A stretch of DNA of 64,000 bases. Origin: Cuniculiplasma divulgatum. Lineage in GTDB: Archaea; Thermoplasmatota; Thermoplasmata; Thermoplasmatales; Thermoplasmataceae. The DNA is taken from the NCBI GenBank assembly GCA_031200235.1, contig CP133595.1, positions 248,001 through 312,000 on the forward strand, read 5' to 3'. The number at the start of each line of letters is the position of its first letter. Position 1 is the stretch's first letter. Shown here piece after piece: positions 1 through 7,788 of the stretch. The position numbers and the translations under genes are program-made. Below the pieces are notes generated by a model that saw nothing but the letters and a program-made list of their open reading frames with translations, was not told where the DNA came from and did not search any database.

Positions 1-1
1 A

Positions 2-301
2 AGGCTCTGGAGCCTGGCCAGAATTCTGCTGGAGACCAGCGATCTTGGTGCAGGCGTTGTTTCCTACCCAACCGGTGGAAACAGGGAAAGAGGCATACAT
101 AACGAGGAGAATGATCCTGAACTGCTCAACCTCATCTATGAGGCTTCCCTCACACAGGATTTCTCAGGGCTACGTGAATACTATGATTCTGCAGACCGAA
201 GTGCATATGATGAATTTGTGGACGCAGAGGACATAAACTATGACCAGCCTGATTACTCCAGGCTGCTGGCAAGGATCAGGTCGTCGTCAACCCGTCTCTG
301 A
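2..301 (+). CDS. C-terminal fragment of an unrecognised protein
   Basis: An open frame runs in from the left edge and stops with TGA at 299-301, giving 99 visible residues. The tail is strongly acidic in its middle (several D/E/Y-rich stretches) and ends in a basic Arg/Ser-rich segment. Its stop codon directly abuts the stop codon of the convergent nuclease gene, so the pair is tail-to-tail without spacer. I do not recognise a family; the N-terminal part that would identify it lies outside the window. Confidence 0.55.
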   Translation, partial: RLWSLARILLETSDLGAGVVSYPTGGNRERGIHNEENDPELLNLIYEASLTQDFSGLREYYDSADRSAYDEFVDAEDINYDQPDYSRLLARIRSSSTRL

Positions 302-967
302 TCAGTGTGGTTCAAAGCCATATAAGCCATTTCCCTTGTTATCATTGGGGTCAGTCATCTGCTTTACGTCATTTTCCTCCATTGCCTGGTCTATCTTGCG
401 CGCGCACTCCATCGCCCTTGACACAAGTGTTTCCCAGTAATGCTGGACTTCATCCTTTGGTATCTCCTCCGTCACAAGGTCAGTGCCCCCGAATTTGACC
501 ACGTAACCGCTGTAATCCTGCCCGGTCCGTTCTGACATCATCTTCATGTATGATGCAAGCTGAAGCCTGTGGTAATCCTCTATGCGATCTGAACTTGTTG
601 AACTCTTGAGTTCCAGTATCTCACGCCGATCATTATGCAGGAGATCGATGACGCCTACAAGATTTATGTTTTCATATCCCATATAATGCCATCTGAATGG
701 TATGGTGAAATACATCCTGTATTCCGCAACGTATCCCTGGTTCTTCACCATGCTCTGCACATAGGAATGAAGCGCAGTTCCACGGAGCATGTTGAGCCTG
801 TCGCGGAAAGTTTCCTCCACAAGCCCGAGTTTTCTTTTTACCTCCTGATCTACGCTGAATGATAACCCGCTTACACTGAACCTGTTGACGGGTATTGGCT
901 TTCCGGTATAGGGCTTCCCCTGCACCACTTCCCTGAACAGGTTCTCAATTTCATCTTTTCTGGACAT
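302..967 (-). CDS. PD-(D/E)XK (RecB/Cas4-like) nuclease family protein
   Basis: About 221 residues. The order of motifs fits a RecB-family nuclease: a G-x3-H helix motif (RGTALHSYVQ), then GVIDLL with the metal-binding Asp, then EILELKS with the E-x-K pair, then a Q-L-x-x-Y helix. The four cysteines of true Cas4 iron-sulfur nucleases are absent, so this is a cluster-free RecB-like domain, likely acting on DNA. I chose the ATG at 967 rather than 991 because a TTATTTTA box lies 24-31 nt upstream of it, as expected for leaderless transcription. No cas genes or repeats are nearby. Confidence 0.75.
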   Translation of the reverse strand: MSRKDEIENLFREVVQGKPYTGKPIPVNRFSVSGLSFSVDQEVKRKLGLVEETFRDRLNMLRGTALHSYVQSMVKNQGYVAEYRMYFTIPFRWHYMGYENINLVGVIDLLHNDRREILELKSSTSSDRIEDYHRLQLASYMKMMSERTGQDYSGYVVKFGGTDLVTEEIPKDEVQHYWETLVSRAMECARKIDQAMEENDVKQMTDPNDNKGNGLYGFEPH

Positions 968-990
968 TACAGCATGACATTTTATGGTCA

Positions 991-998
991 TTAAAATA
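991..998 (-). promoter_or_regulatory. TATA-like box for the RecB-like nuclease gene
   Basis: On the minus strand this reads TATTTTAA. It ends 24 nt before the ATG at 967, the usual spacing for a leaderless archaeal transcript, and decides that start. Confidence 0.45.
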
Positions 999-1089
999 AC
1001 ATACGGGCAGACCGTCTCTACAATATCTAACTGCTGGATTCCAATTCAAAAACCTCTTTACCGGAAACGCCATAATCCACAGATCACAA

Positions 1090-2067
1090 TTGAAGCTCCG
1101 AGATTTGGGTGAGAGGGAGATAATCAACAGGATATTCAAGGGCATTTCAATGAAACAGGAGAAGGATGATTGTGCTGTTCTGGAGCAGGGGGATGAATAC
1201 CTGCTTTTTTCCACTGACATAATAAGGCAGAGCACCCACATTCCTGATGGTGCTGATCCGTCACTCATTGGAAAATTCGTGGCAAACATAAACCTCAGCG
1301 ATATTGCAGCAATGGCAGGAATCCCAACAGGAATGCTTGTTTCATACCTGGTCGATCCGGAGTCTGATGACAGGTACCTTGAGAAGATTGCAGCATCCAT
1401 TGACAGGGTGCTCAGGGACAATGGAGCCGATACTCTCGGTGGAGACACCAAGGAGGGCAGCGAACTTGTCATAAGTGGTTCCATAGTGGGACACCAGGAG
1501 AAGAGGCTGACACGCAGAAGAAGCCACATCGCCAAGGGTGATGTGATTGGCGTCACAAACAGGATGGGCCGGGCAGCATCAGGATATATTTTCTACAGAA
1601 CTGGATACCGACCTGACCTTGGAATCAACATGATGCTGGGCATAAGTGCAAGGATCAAGGAAGCACAGATTATGAGCGAATATGGAGCAAAATTCATGAT
1701 GGACCTTTCAGATGGCGTATTTGCCAGCATATCTCAGATGAAGAGTGACTACGGAATTGGGTTCAAGATAGTGGAAAATGAGCTCAAGCCGGACAGGAAC
1801 GTGGCAAAGGCCGCATCATTAACCGGGCTTCCATCCACTGAAATAATGTGTGGTTTCGGAGGGGACTACGAGATATTCTTCTCCATCAGCAATTCAAACT
1901 ACAGGGATTTTCTGGCAGCAATGGAATCTGAGAAAATCGATGTAAGCTTCATTGGTGAGGCATGGGAGGGCAACAACATAATGTTCAATGGAAGAGAATG
2001 GGTGAACATACGTGAGAGGGGTTACGAACATTTCGGAGTGAAACCTCTCTCCGAAATTGCCCCCTGA
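1090..2067 (+). CDS. thiL: thiamine-monophosphate kinase
   Basis: 325 residues, the normal ThiL length. It phosphorylates thiamine phosphate to thiamine diphosphate with ATP, the last step of the cofactor's synthesis, in the cytoplasm. Family marks are the opening (K-L-R-D-L-G-E-x-x-I-I), the metal-binding D-D pair near residue 26, the N-L-S-D-I-A-A-M segment, G-G-D-T, the M-D-L-S-D-G loop and C-terminal G-G-D-Y-E. The start codon is TTG at 1090; no in-frame ATG precedes the conserved opening. The gene is monocistronic here, divergent from the nuclease gene and convergent with a very short minus-strand gene. Confidence 0.93.
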   Translation: MKLRDLGEREIINRIFKGISMKQEKDDCAVLEQGDEYLLFSTDIIRQSTHIPDGADPSLIGKFVANINLSDIAAMAGIPTGMLVSYLVDPESDDRYLEKIAASIDRVLRDNGADTLGGDTKEGSELVISGSIVGHQEKRLTRRRSHIAKGDVIGVTNRMGRAASGYIFYRTGYRPDLGINMMLGISARIKEAQIMSEYGAKFMMDLSDGVFASISQMKSDYGIGFKIVENELKPDRNVAKAASLTGLPSTEIMCGFGGDYEIFFSISNSNYRDFLAAMESEKIDVSFIGEAWEGNNIMFNGREWVNIRERGYEHFGVKPLSEIAP

Positions 2068-2190
2068 TCACTTCCTGTAATGGGGCTCAGGCCCCATTGG
2101 ATCCTGTGTTTCCTCCCTCAAAATTTCACGCATCCTGGCCGTCTCCTCAAGGAACTCATCCTTGACCTTCCGGAACCTTTCCCGCCACAT
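2068..2190 (-). CDS. possible 40-residue charged protein
   Basis: A short frame begins at ATG 2190 and stops with TGA exactly adjacent to the thiL stop codon. It encodes 40 residues: a strongly charged, probably helical Arg/Lys/Glu N-terminal part (starts MWRERFRKVKDEF) followed by a Pro/Gly/His tail (PMGPEPHYRK). The composition looks like a genuine small protein rather than an antisense shadow. The in-frame upstream stretch is open but lacks another ATG. Function unknown. Confidence 0.42.
   Translation of the reverse strand: MWRERFRKVKDEFLEETARMREILREETQDPMGPEPHYRK
2079..2098. other. 8-bp perfect hairpin after thiL
   Basis: AATGGGGC and GCCCCATT flank a 4-base loop, 11 bases after the thiL stop codon. 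It could fold in either transcript. It has no T-run after it, so it is not a typical archaeal terminator, and it lies inside the putative 40-residue gene on the other strand, which could explain it by chance. Confidence 0.4.
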
Positions 2191-2366
2191 GATGTTGCAA
2201 ATCACAAGAAGATGACCTAACTTTCCACTGTGGATCAGGAATGAAACGAAATATGCCCTGGAATTTTTGCCTGATTTTATGCTGGAGCCCTGAAATGCAC
2301 CATTTTGTCATTTTGCAATGAGATAGGAACGCATATCTGCCCCTTTGATAATGTTGATTGGATAAC

Positions 2367-2624
2367 ATGATAGGAACGGATGAGTTCAAACTGCTGGATG
2401 AGATCAGGAAACTTGATGCCGAAAGAATAGGAATACAGGAATTGAGGAAGCATAATTCGGAACTTTACGGTTACTACATCGACTGGATACAGAGGCGCGA
2501 GAATAAGCTTATCAGGAAGTACATAAGGAAATATGACCGGTGGCCATCACTTCCTTCCACCATCATTGTTCCCGGGAACACCTCACTGCCCTGGAGATCC
2601 GGTGAACCTTCTGGCTCCCTCTGA
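2367..2624 (+). CDS. hypothetical protein, 85 residues
   Basis: The frame from ATG 2367 gives 85 residues (a TTG at 2358 could add three). The first 55 residues are rich in Lys, Arg, Glu and Leu and look like two amphipathic helices; the last 30 are Pro/Ser/Gly-rich and probably disordered. No family recognised. The 176 bases before it hold no other gene, only a weak CATATC-type box and a 10-base direct repeat (GATAGGAACG at 2322-2331 and 2369-2378). The regular charge pattern supports coding, but there is no independent check. Confidence 0.45.
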   Translation: MIGTDEFKLLDEIRKLDAERIGIQELRKHNSELYGYYIDWIQRRENKLIRKYIRKYDRWPSLPSTIIVPGNTSLPWRSGEPSGSL

Positions 2625-2646
2625 TCCTGCATTTATCTGCTAACTT

Positions 2647-2666
2647 GCTCATTTTTGCTAATGAGC
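2647..2666 (+). terminator. possible hairpin/terminator before ileS
   Basis: A 7-bp stem (GCTCATT/AATGAGC, loop of six) lies 22 bases after the end of the 85-residue gene and is followed by a T-rich stretch. It may end that transcript. The rest of 2625-2840 holds a TATA-like AAATTTTATG at 2763-2772, a purine-rich GGAGGAGG at about 2801 and the leader of ileS; I see no convincing gene there. Confidence 0.25.
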
Positions 2667-2762
2667 TTATTATTCCTTATTTCGGAGCACCCGCATAATG
2701 CCTTCTGATGGACCCGGTAATGCTTGCTTTTATCCATGACGGCAGGTGCCTGCATGCCTGAA

Positions 2763-2772
2763 AAATTTTATG
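2763..2772 (+). promoter_or_regulatory. candidate ileS promoter box
   Basis: AAATTTTATG is the best TATA-like sequence ahead of ileS. It would put transcription start near 2795-2800 and give ileS a leader of roughly 45-75 nt, unlike the leaderless genes that dominate the window. Confidence 0.35.
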
Positions 2773-2840
2773 AGTATGGAACAATACCTGTCAGGAGGAG
2801 GATGGGGTCTGTATGGTGAATCCGATATGTTATTGGAGTC

Positions 2841-5800
2841 TTGCCCCGCAGAGATTCCCCTGATTTTGATATGCCAGAAACAGTATATGAACAGATTGAG
2901 ACGAACAAAAGCTTGAAGGCCATAGGCGATGAGGTTCTGCAATACTGGAAAGAAGCTGGCATTATTGAAAAGTCTCTTAATTCCTCCCTGGGGAACAAAC
3001 CCTTCACATTCCTTGAAGGCCCGCCCACTGCAAACGGCAGGCCTCATGTCGGCCATGCCATGACCCGTACCGTCAAGGACAGCGTGCTCAGGTACAGGTA
3101 TATGACCGGTCACCGCATCTCCCGAAGAACCGGAGGCTGGGACTGCCATGGACTTCCCGTTGAAATCGAAGCTGAAAAACACTTTGGTTTCAAGGTGAAG
3201 AAGGAGATAGAGGAATTCGGTATCGACAAATTCAACGAATACTGCAGGGAAAGCATATTCCGGTACATAGACGAGTGGATGGAGACTGATGAACACCTTG
3301 GCTACTGGGTGGATCAGGAGAACGCCTATGTAACTATGCGGAATGATTACATTGAGAGCGAATGGTGGGCCCTCAAAACCATGTTCGAAAAGAAGATGCT
3401 GGTAAGGGACTTCAAGATAGTGCCCTACTGTCCCAGATGCGAAACATCACTGAGCTCCCATGAGCTTTCACAGGGATATGATGATGCAAAGGACCCGTCA
3501 GTCTATGTCAAATTCAGGGAGAAAGGATATTCAGGCAGGTATTTCCTGGCCTGGACAACCACGCCCTGGACCCTGCCAGCAAATCAGTTTCTTGCTGTGA
3601 ATGAAAAAATTGAATATGCCCTTGTTCAGGTGGGAGATGAAGAATACTATGTTGCCCGCCCTGTTGTGGAAAAACTCTTCAGCAAGGATGCCAGGATACT
3701 TTCCACAATGCCTGGATCTGACCTTGTGGGAAAGCAGTATGAACAGCTCATGGATTTCATACCACCCCCCAGAGGGTCCCTTGTGGTAACCTCAGGCGAT
3801 CATGTTACAGTGGAGGATGGAACTGGAATAGTCCACACTTCCCCTGCATTTGGCGCTGATGACTTTGACATAGGAAAAAGATTTGGTGTGGAAATAATCA
3901 ACCCCATCAACCAGTCCGGAAGATTCAACGATCCGCGTCTTCCGTGGAACGGAAAATTCTTCAAGGATGCCGACACTGAGATTCTCATATGGCTTAAGAC
4001 GCGCAATAAGGTCTACCGGTCGGAGAGAATAACACATACGTACCCTTTCTGCTACCGCTGCGGCACGCCGCTGCTCTACTACCCTCTTCAAGCGTGGTTC
4101 ATACGCGTTTCCACAATAAGGCAGAAACTTCTGGAAAACAATAACAGGATAGACTGGCATCCAGAGCACCTTAAGGACGGCAGGTTCGGCAATTTCCTCA
4201 CTGAAGCCAAGGACTGGGCATTGAGCAGGAACAGGTACTGGGGAACACCGCTTCCGGTGTGGACATGCCCTGATGAACATATGGTTGCTGTGGGGAGCCT
4301 TGAGGAATTGAAGCAGTATGGGGGCAGAGTGCCGGAAGATCTTCACCGCCCTTTCATTGATAACGTCAAGTTCCCCTGTCCAAGTTGCGGGAAGGAGATG
4401 ACCCGGGAACCTTACGTCATAGACACATGGTTTGATTCAGGCAGCGCTACGTACGCCGCCATGCACTACCCCATGGAGAGCAGCAGGGTTCCGCTTCCCA
4501 TATCCTTCATCACTGAGGCAATAGACCAGACCAGAGGATGGTTCTATACCCTTCACGTCATCGGTTCGATCCTCTTTGACACCAACGCCTACGAGCATGT
4601 GCTTTCCATAGATTTTATCCTTGACGAGCAGGGAAGAAAGATGAGCAAGAGCAAGGGGAATTCCGTATACGCCATTGATTTTGTCAATGAATTCGGGCCA
4701 GACCCTGCCAGGCTGTTCTTCATGACCGGAGTACCATGGCGATCAAAGGCCATAGACAGGAAACTTATCTCGGAAATAACAAGGAAGGTCTTTGGCACCT
4801 TTTCAAATGTCTATTCATTCTTTGCCTCAAATGCAAACCTTGACAGCTACAGATATGAGGGGCTCATGCCCGGGAGCAACATCCTTGACAGGTGGATAAT
4901 CTCCCGCTGCAATTCCACAGTTGAGGCAGTGAGGGCTGCCATGGATAACTATGACATGCACATAGCTCTGAAGGCCATGGAAGACTTCATAGAAGATCTC
5001 TCAAACTTCTATCTGCGGCTTTCCAGAAGAAGATTCTGGGCTGAGACACTTGACAGGCAGAAGGAAGAGGCATATTCAGTGCTCTTCTATGCTCTGGAGA
5101 CAGTTACCCTTATGCTTGCCCCCCTGGCCCCGTTCTATTCAGAATACCTCTACAGGAAACTTCATCCTGAGTCGGAAAGCGTTCATCTGGAGAAATTTCC
5201 TGAGGTAATGAGCCATATGATAAATCATGATCTTGAGGCAGAAGTAAGCAGGGCAGAAGCCATACTGGAGGCCACCAGAAGGATCAGGCAGGACCACGGC
5301 ATAAAGGGGAGGCAGCCTGTGACTGAGGTTCTGGTCTCTTCAACCACTGAAATAGGACATGAACTTCTGGAAATCATCTCACCGGAACTCAATGCCAGAA
5401 CAGTGAGGTTCATTGACGAAAATGAGTGGCCAGTGGTCAGGAAAATTGCCCTGAAAACCAAAGAGGCGGCACCGCTACTCCGTAAAGATCTCAACATGGT
5501 CAGGGAAACGCTGGATCATGATGATGGTACTCTGGCACTGCAATTTTCCAGTTCCGGGTCTGTGAAGGTGGGAGAACACACCATAACAGGCGAAATAGCT
5601 GAAATATTCATGGAACCGAAGGCTGGATATGCCATGGATCACGAACCGAAGTCTGGCATAACGGTATTCGTCAACCTGAAGAGAGATCAGGCGCTGATGA
5701 ATGAGGGACTTGCAAGGGAGCTTGTCAGGAGGATACAGGTCATGAGGAAGGAGATGAACCTGCAGTATGATGAGACCATAGATGTGGCAATATCAGGTCC

Positions 5801-5960
5801 TGATGAAGCCAGAGATCAGCTTGCGGAACACACGGACTGGATGGGGAAGGAAACACTTGCCTCCACTCTGCAGTTCGTTAATGGCATCGAGGGAAGGAAA
5901 TGGGACATCGATGGCGAAATATTCATCATACGCATTGTCCCAGCAGAGACGGTGAAGTGA
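2841..5960 (+). CDS. ileS: isoleucyl-tRNA synthetase
   Basis: 1039 residues, a full-length class Ia enzyme that charges tRNA-Ile. The HIGH signature is HVGH at residues 69-72, after the P-P-T-A-N-G-R segment. The KMSKS loop is exact at 600-604. The CP1 editing domain lies between, with a W-T-T-T-P-W-T motif. Cys pairs typical of archaeal IleRS zinc sites appear at C-P-R-C, C-Y-R-C and C-P-S-C. The TTG at 2841 has only a weak GGAG before it; the ATG at 2871 (M-P-E-T-V-Y-E-Q) may be the true start. nadM follows one base after the stop, so the two are probably co-transcribed. Confidence 0.97.
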   Translation: MPRRDSPDFDMPETVYEQIETNKSLKAIGDEVLQYWKEAGIIEKSLNSSLGNKPFTFLEGPPTANGRPHVGHAMTRTVKDSVLRYRYMTGHRISRRTGGWDCHGLPVEIEAEKHFGFKVKKEIEEFGIDKFNEYCRESIFRYIDEWMETDEHLGYWVDQENAYVTMRNDYIESEWWALKTMFEKKMLVRDFKIVPYCPRCETSLSSHELSQGYDDAKDPSVYVKFREKGYSGRYFLAWTTTPWTLPANQFLAVNEKIEYALVQVGDEEYYVARPVVEKLFSKDARILSTMPGSDLVGKQYEQLMDFIPPPRGSLVVTSGDHVTVEDGTGIVHTSPAFGADDFDIGKRFGVEIINPINQSGRFNDPRLPWNGKFFKDADTEILIWLKTRNKVYRSERITHTYPFCYRCGTPLLYYPLQAWFIRVSTIRQKLLENNNRIDWHPEHLKDGRFGNFLTEAKDWALSRNRYWGTPLPVWTCPDEHMVAVGSLEELKQYGGRVPEDLHRPFIDNVKFPCPSCGKEMTREPYVIDTWFDSGSATYAAMHYPMESSRVPLPISFITEAIDQTRGWFYTLHVIGSILFDTNAYEHVLSIDFILDEQGRKMSKSKGNSVYAIDFVNEFGPDPARLFFMTGVPWRSKAIDRKLISEITRKVFGTFSNVYSFFASNANLDSYRYEGLMPGSNILDRWIISRCNSTVEAVRAAMDNYDMHIALKAMEDFIEDLSNFYLRLSRRRFWAETLDRQKEEAYSVLFYALETVTLMLAPLAPFYSEYLYRKLHPESESVHLEKFPEVMSHMINHDLEAEVSRAEAILEATRRIRQDHGIKGRQPVTEVLVSSTTEIGHELLEIISPELNARTVRFIDENEWPVVRKIALKTKEAAPLLRKDLNMVRETLDHDDGTLALQFSSSGSVKVGEHTITGEIAEIFMEPKAGYAMDHEPKSGITVFVNLKRDQALMNEGLARELVRRIQVMRKEMNLQYDETIDVAISGPDEARDQLAEHTDWMGKETLASTLQFVNGIEGRKWDIDGEIFIIRIVPAETVK

Positions 5961-5961
5961 A

Positions 5962-6489
5962 TTGGACAAGGAGAGGGCATTCATTGTTGGGAGGTTTCAG
6001 CCCTTCCACAACGGGCATCTTGAGATAATAAGGAGCATTCTGAAACACAATGCCTCAGTAATCATTGGAATAGGAAGTGCACAGTATTCGCACACCCTTA
6101 AGGATCCGTTCACTGCAGGCGAGAGGCACCTGATGATATCCACAACACTGGAAAGAGAGGGTATTTTCCAATTCTACCTGGTACCCATTGAGGACGTCAA
6201 CTCCAACCCCCTGTGGGTGGCCCATGTTGAATCTCTCACGCCGGGCTTCAACAGGGTGTATACAAACAATCCCCTTGTAACCAGGCTTTTCAGGGAAAAA
6301 AATTACAGGGTTGAATCCATGGACATGATCAACAGATCAAACTGGTCCGGAACACACATAAGAGAAAAGATGATAAAAAATCAGGACTGGAGATCCGATG
6401 TCCCCCGTGCAGTTGCCGATATAATAGATGAAATAGATGGGATATCGCGGATCCAGGATCTTGCAAAGACCGATGAGGACGTGATTTAA
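5962..6489 (+). CDS. nadM: nicotinamide-nucleotide adenylyltransferase (archaeal type)
   Basis: 175 residues, the usual archaeal NMNAT size. It joins NMN and ATP to give NAD. The nucleotidyltransferase signature G-R-F-Q-P-F-H-N-G-H occupies residues 10-19 (HxGH at 16-19), and the second ATP motif appears as S-G-T-H-I-R near residue 129. Start codon is TTG; a GGTGA sequence within the end of ileS (5952-5956) provides a ribosome binding site, which supports this start and translational linkage to ileS. The 3' end overlaps the convergent peptidase gene by four bases. Confidence 0.95.
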   Translation: MDKERAFIVGRFQPFHNGHLEIIRSILKHNASVIIGIGSAQYSHTLKDPFTAGERHLMISTTLEREGIFQFYLVPIEDVNSNPLWVAHVESLTPGFNRVYTNNPLVTRLFREKNYRVESMDMINRSNWSGTHIREKMIKNQDWRSDVPRAVADIIDEIDGISRIQDLAKTDEDVI

Positions 6490-7682
6490 GACAGCATTTT
6501 CATTATGACTGCGCTGTCCTGCAGGATGTGGTCCATGACCACGTATTCATCGGCCTGATGGGCAACTTCCGGCATGGTTGTGCTCCATACCACGGCGTCG
6601 TAGCCCTTCCTGCGGAAGAATGCCGCGCATGTGCCGCCCCCTATTCCCACCGCCGATGGCTCTTTCCCGCGGATATCCCTTATTGCTGCCTTAAGTGCCT
6701 GGACCACAGGCGCATTTACAGACGTTGGGATGGGTGCCTGCTCTTTCTGGAAGAGATCGTATGATATCTTTGCTGGACTGCTCTTCTGGAATTCCCGTAT
6801 GTAAGCATCAATGAAGTCAGTTACCTCATCCAGATCATACTTCGGCAGAATCCTGCAGTCCACGTACTGTACCTCCGTGCCCGGGATGGTGTTTATGTTG
6901 TCCACATTCTTCTCGTGCTTTGTTGGCTCAAATGTGGACTGCGGAGGAGAGAAAATTGGATCGGTGTCGGCATATTTCCTGTGCAGTTCGGCATCAAGGC
7001 CAAGTATGAACTTCATGGTTTCCCTGTTGGCATTTATGGCCATTGCCGGCTGACTCGCGTGGTACTGCTTCCCCAGTATCTTGAACTTGATCCACAGTAT
7101 GCTCTTTTCTGCAACCTCGATCTGGAGACCGTCTTCGGTGCCCGCATCTGGAACCATCACCAGATCGGTTTTCTTGAATATGTCCTTCTCCAGGAGATAC
7201 TGTATTCCATATTTGCTGCCAACTTCCTCGTCCGCCACAAAGGCCAGTCCGAGATTGTACTTCAGGTTCTTGCCCCTGATCTTCCGGAGGAGAAGCAGTG
7301 ACAGGAACACAGCCTGTCCGTCATCGGATGTGCCTCTTCCATAAATCTTCCTGCCCTCAACGGTAGTCTGGAATGGAGGATGGGTCCAGAGAGCAGGGTC
7401 CCCCACCGGGACTGTGTCTGTATGGGATACAAGCCATAATGTTGTGCTGGCGTTTCCCACCTTCAGGATAATGTTTGCCCTGACAGCACCGTGAGAATCC
7501 TTTGTATCATACCTCTTGAAATCAGGATATCCCAGTTCCCTTAGGATTGTGCAGATCTCATCAGCCCTGGCTGATTCCCCGCTTCCTCCGGATTCAGGTG
7601 AAATTGACTGTATTGGAATGATCCGGCTTGCAACGTGCTTTATGAATTCCTCGTCGTCCATTTCCATTATTGCAGACTGCAT
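6486..7682 (-). CDS. M20 family metallopeptidase
   Basis: 398 residues, with the complete M20 zinc-hydrolase layout: S-H-T-D-T-V-P with ligand His87 and catalytic Asp89, G-R-G-T-S-D-D-G with metal ligand Asp120 or 121, D-E-E-V-G-S with catalytic and ligand Glu at 152-153, a later V-P-D-A-G, and a C-terminal A-H-Q-A-D-E metal His. A dimerisation domain sits between. Members cleave acylated amino acids or small peptides (ArgE/DapE/carboxypeptidase group); the exact substrate cannot be read from the sequence. Single gene with its own promoter. Confidence 0.9.
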   Translation of the reverse strand: MQSAIMEMDDEEFIKHVASRIIPIQSISPESGGSGESARADEICTILRELGYPDFKRYDTKDSHGAVRANIILKVGNASTTLWLVSHTDTVPVGDPALWTHPPFQTTVEGRKIYGRGTSDDGQAVFLSLLLLRKIRGKNLKYNLGLAFVADEEVGSKYGIQYLLEKDIFKKTDLVMVPDAGTEDGLQIEVAEKSILWIKFKILGKQYHASQPAMAINANRETMKFILGLDAELHRKYADTDPIFSPPQSTFEPTKHEKNVDNINTIPGTEVQYVDCRILPKYDLDEVTDFIDAYIREFQKSSPAKISYDLFQKEQAPIPTSVNAPVVQALKAAIRDIRGKEPSAVGIGGGTCAAFFRRKGYDAVVWSTTMPEVAHQADEYVVMDHILQDSAVIMKMLS

Positions 7683-7702
7683 GTATAGAAATCAGCATTT
7701 CG

Positions 7703-7710
7703 CATATAAT
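7703..7710 (-). promoter_or_regulatory. TATA box of the M20 peptidase gene
   Basis: ATTATATG on the minus strand, ending 21 nt before the ATG at 7682; the transcript would be leaderless. Confidence 0.5.
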
Positions 7711-7756
7711 GTTTCAGCATGGCCAACCTTCATCCAGCAACAGTCAGCGGTAACCT

Positions 7757-7763
7757 ATTTTAT
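7757..7763 (+). promoter_or_regulatory. TATA box of proS
   Basis: ATTTTAT lies 26-32 nt before ATG 7789. It favours that ATG over the in-frame TTG at 7783. Confidence 0.5.
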
Positions 7764-7788
7764 CCCAATCACATAACTGCGATTGATC

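Noticed and set aside
951-1556. A 201-codon minus-strand open frame across thiL
   Set aside because: It lies antisense to a clear ThiL gene, has Ser/Leu/Pro-rich shadow composition and no promoter.
2322-2378. Direct repeat GATAGGAACG, 47 bp apart
   Set aside because: Only two short copies, without any element structure; probably chance.
2156-2389. A 77-codon minus-strand frame beside the 40-residue candidate
   Set aside because: Its composition is irregular, it overlaps two better candidates, and no promoter fits.
2770-2916. A 48-codon frame overlapping the ileS start
   Set aside because: Its start lies inside the predicted TATA box, and its second half simply runs through ileS in another frame.
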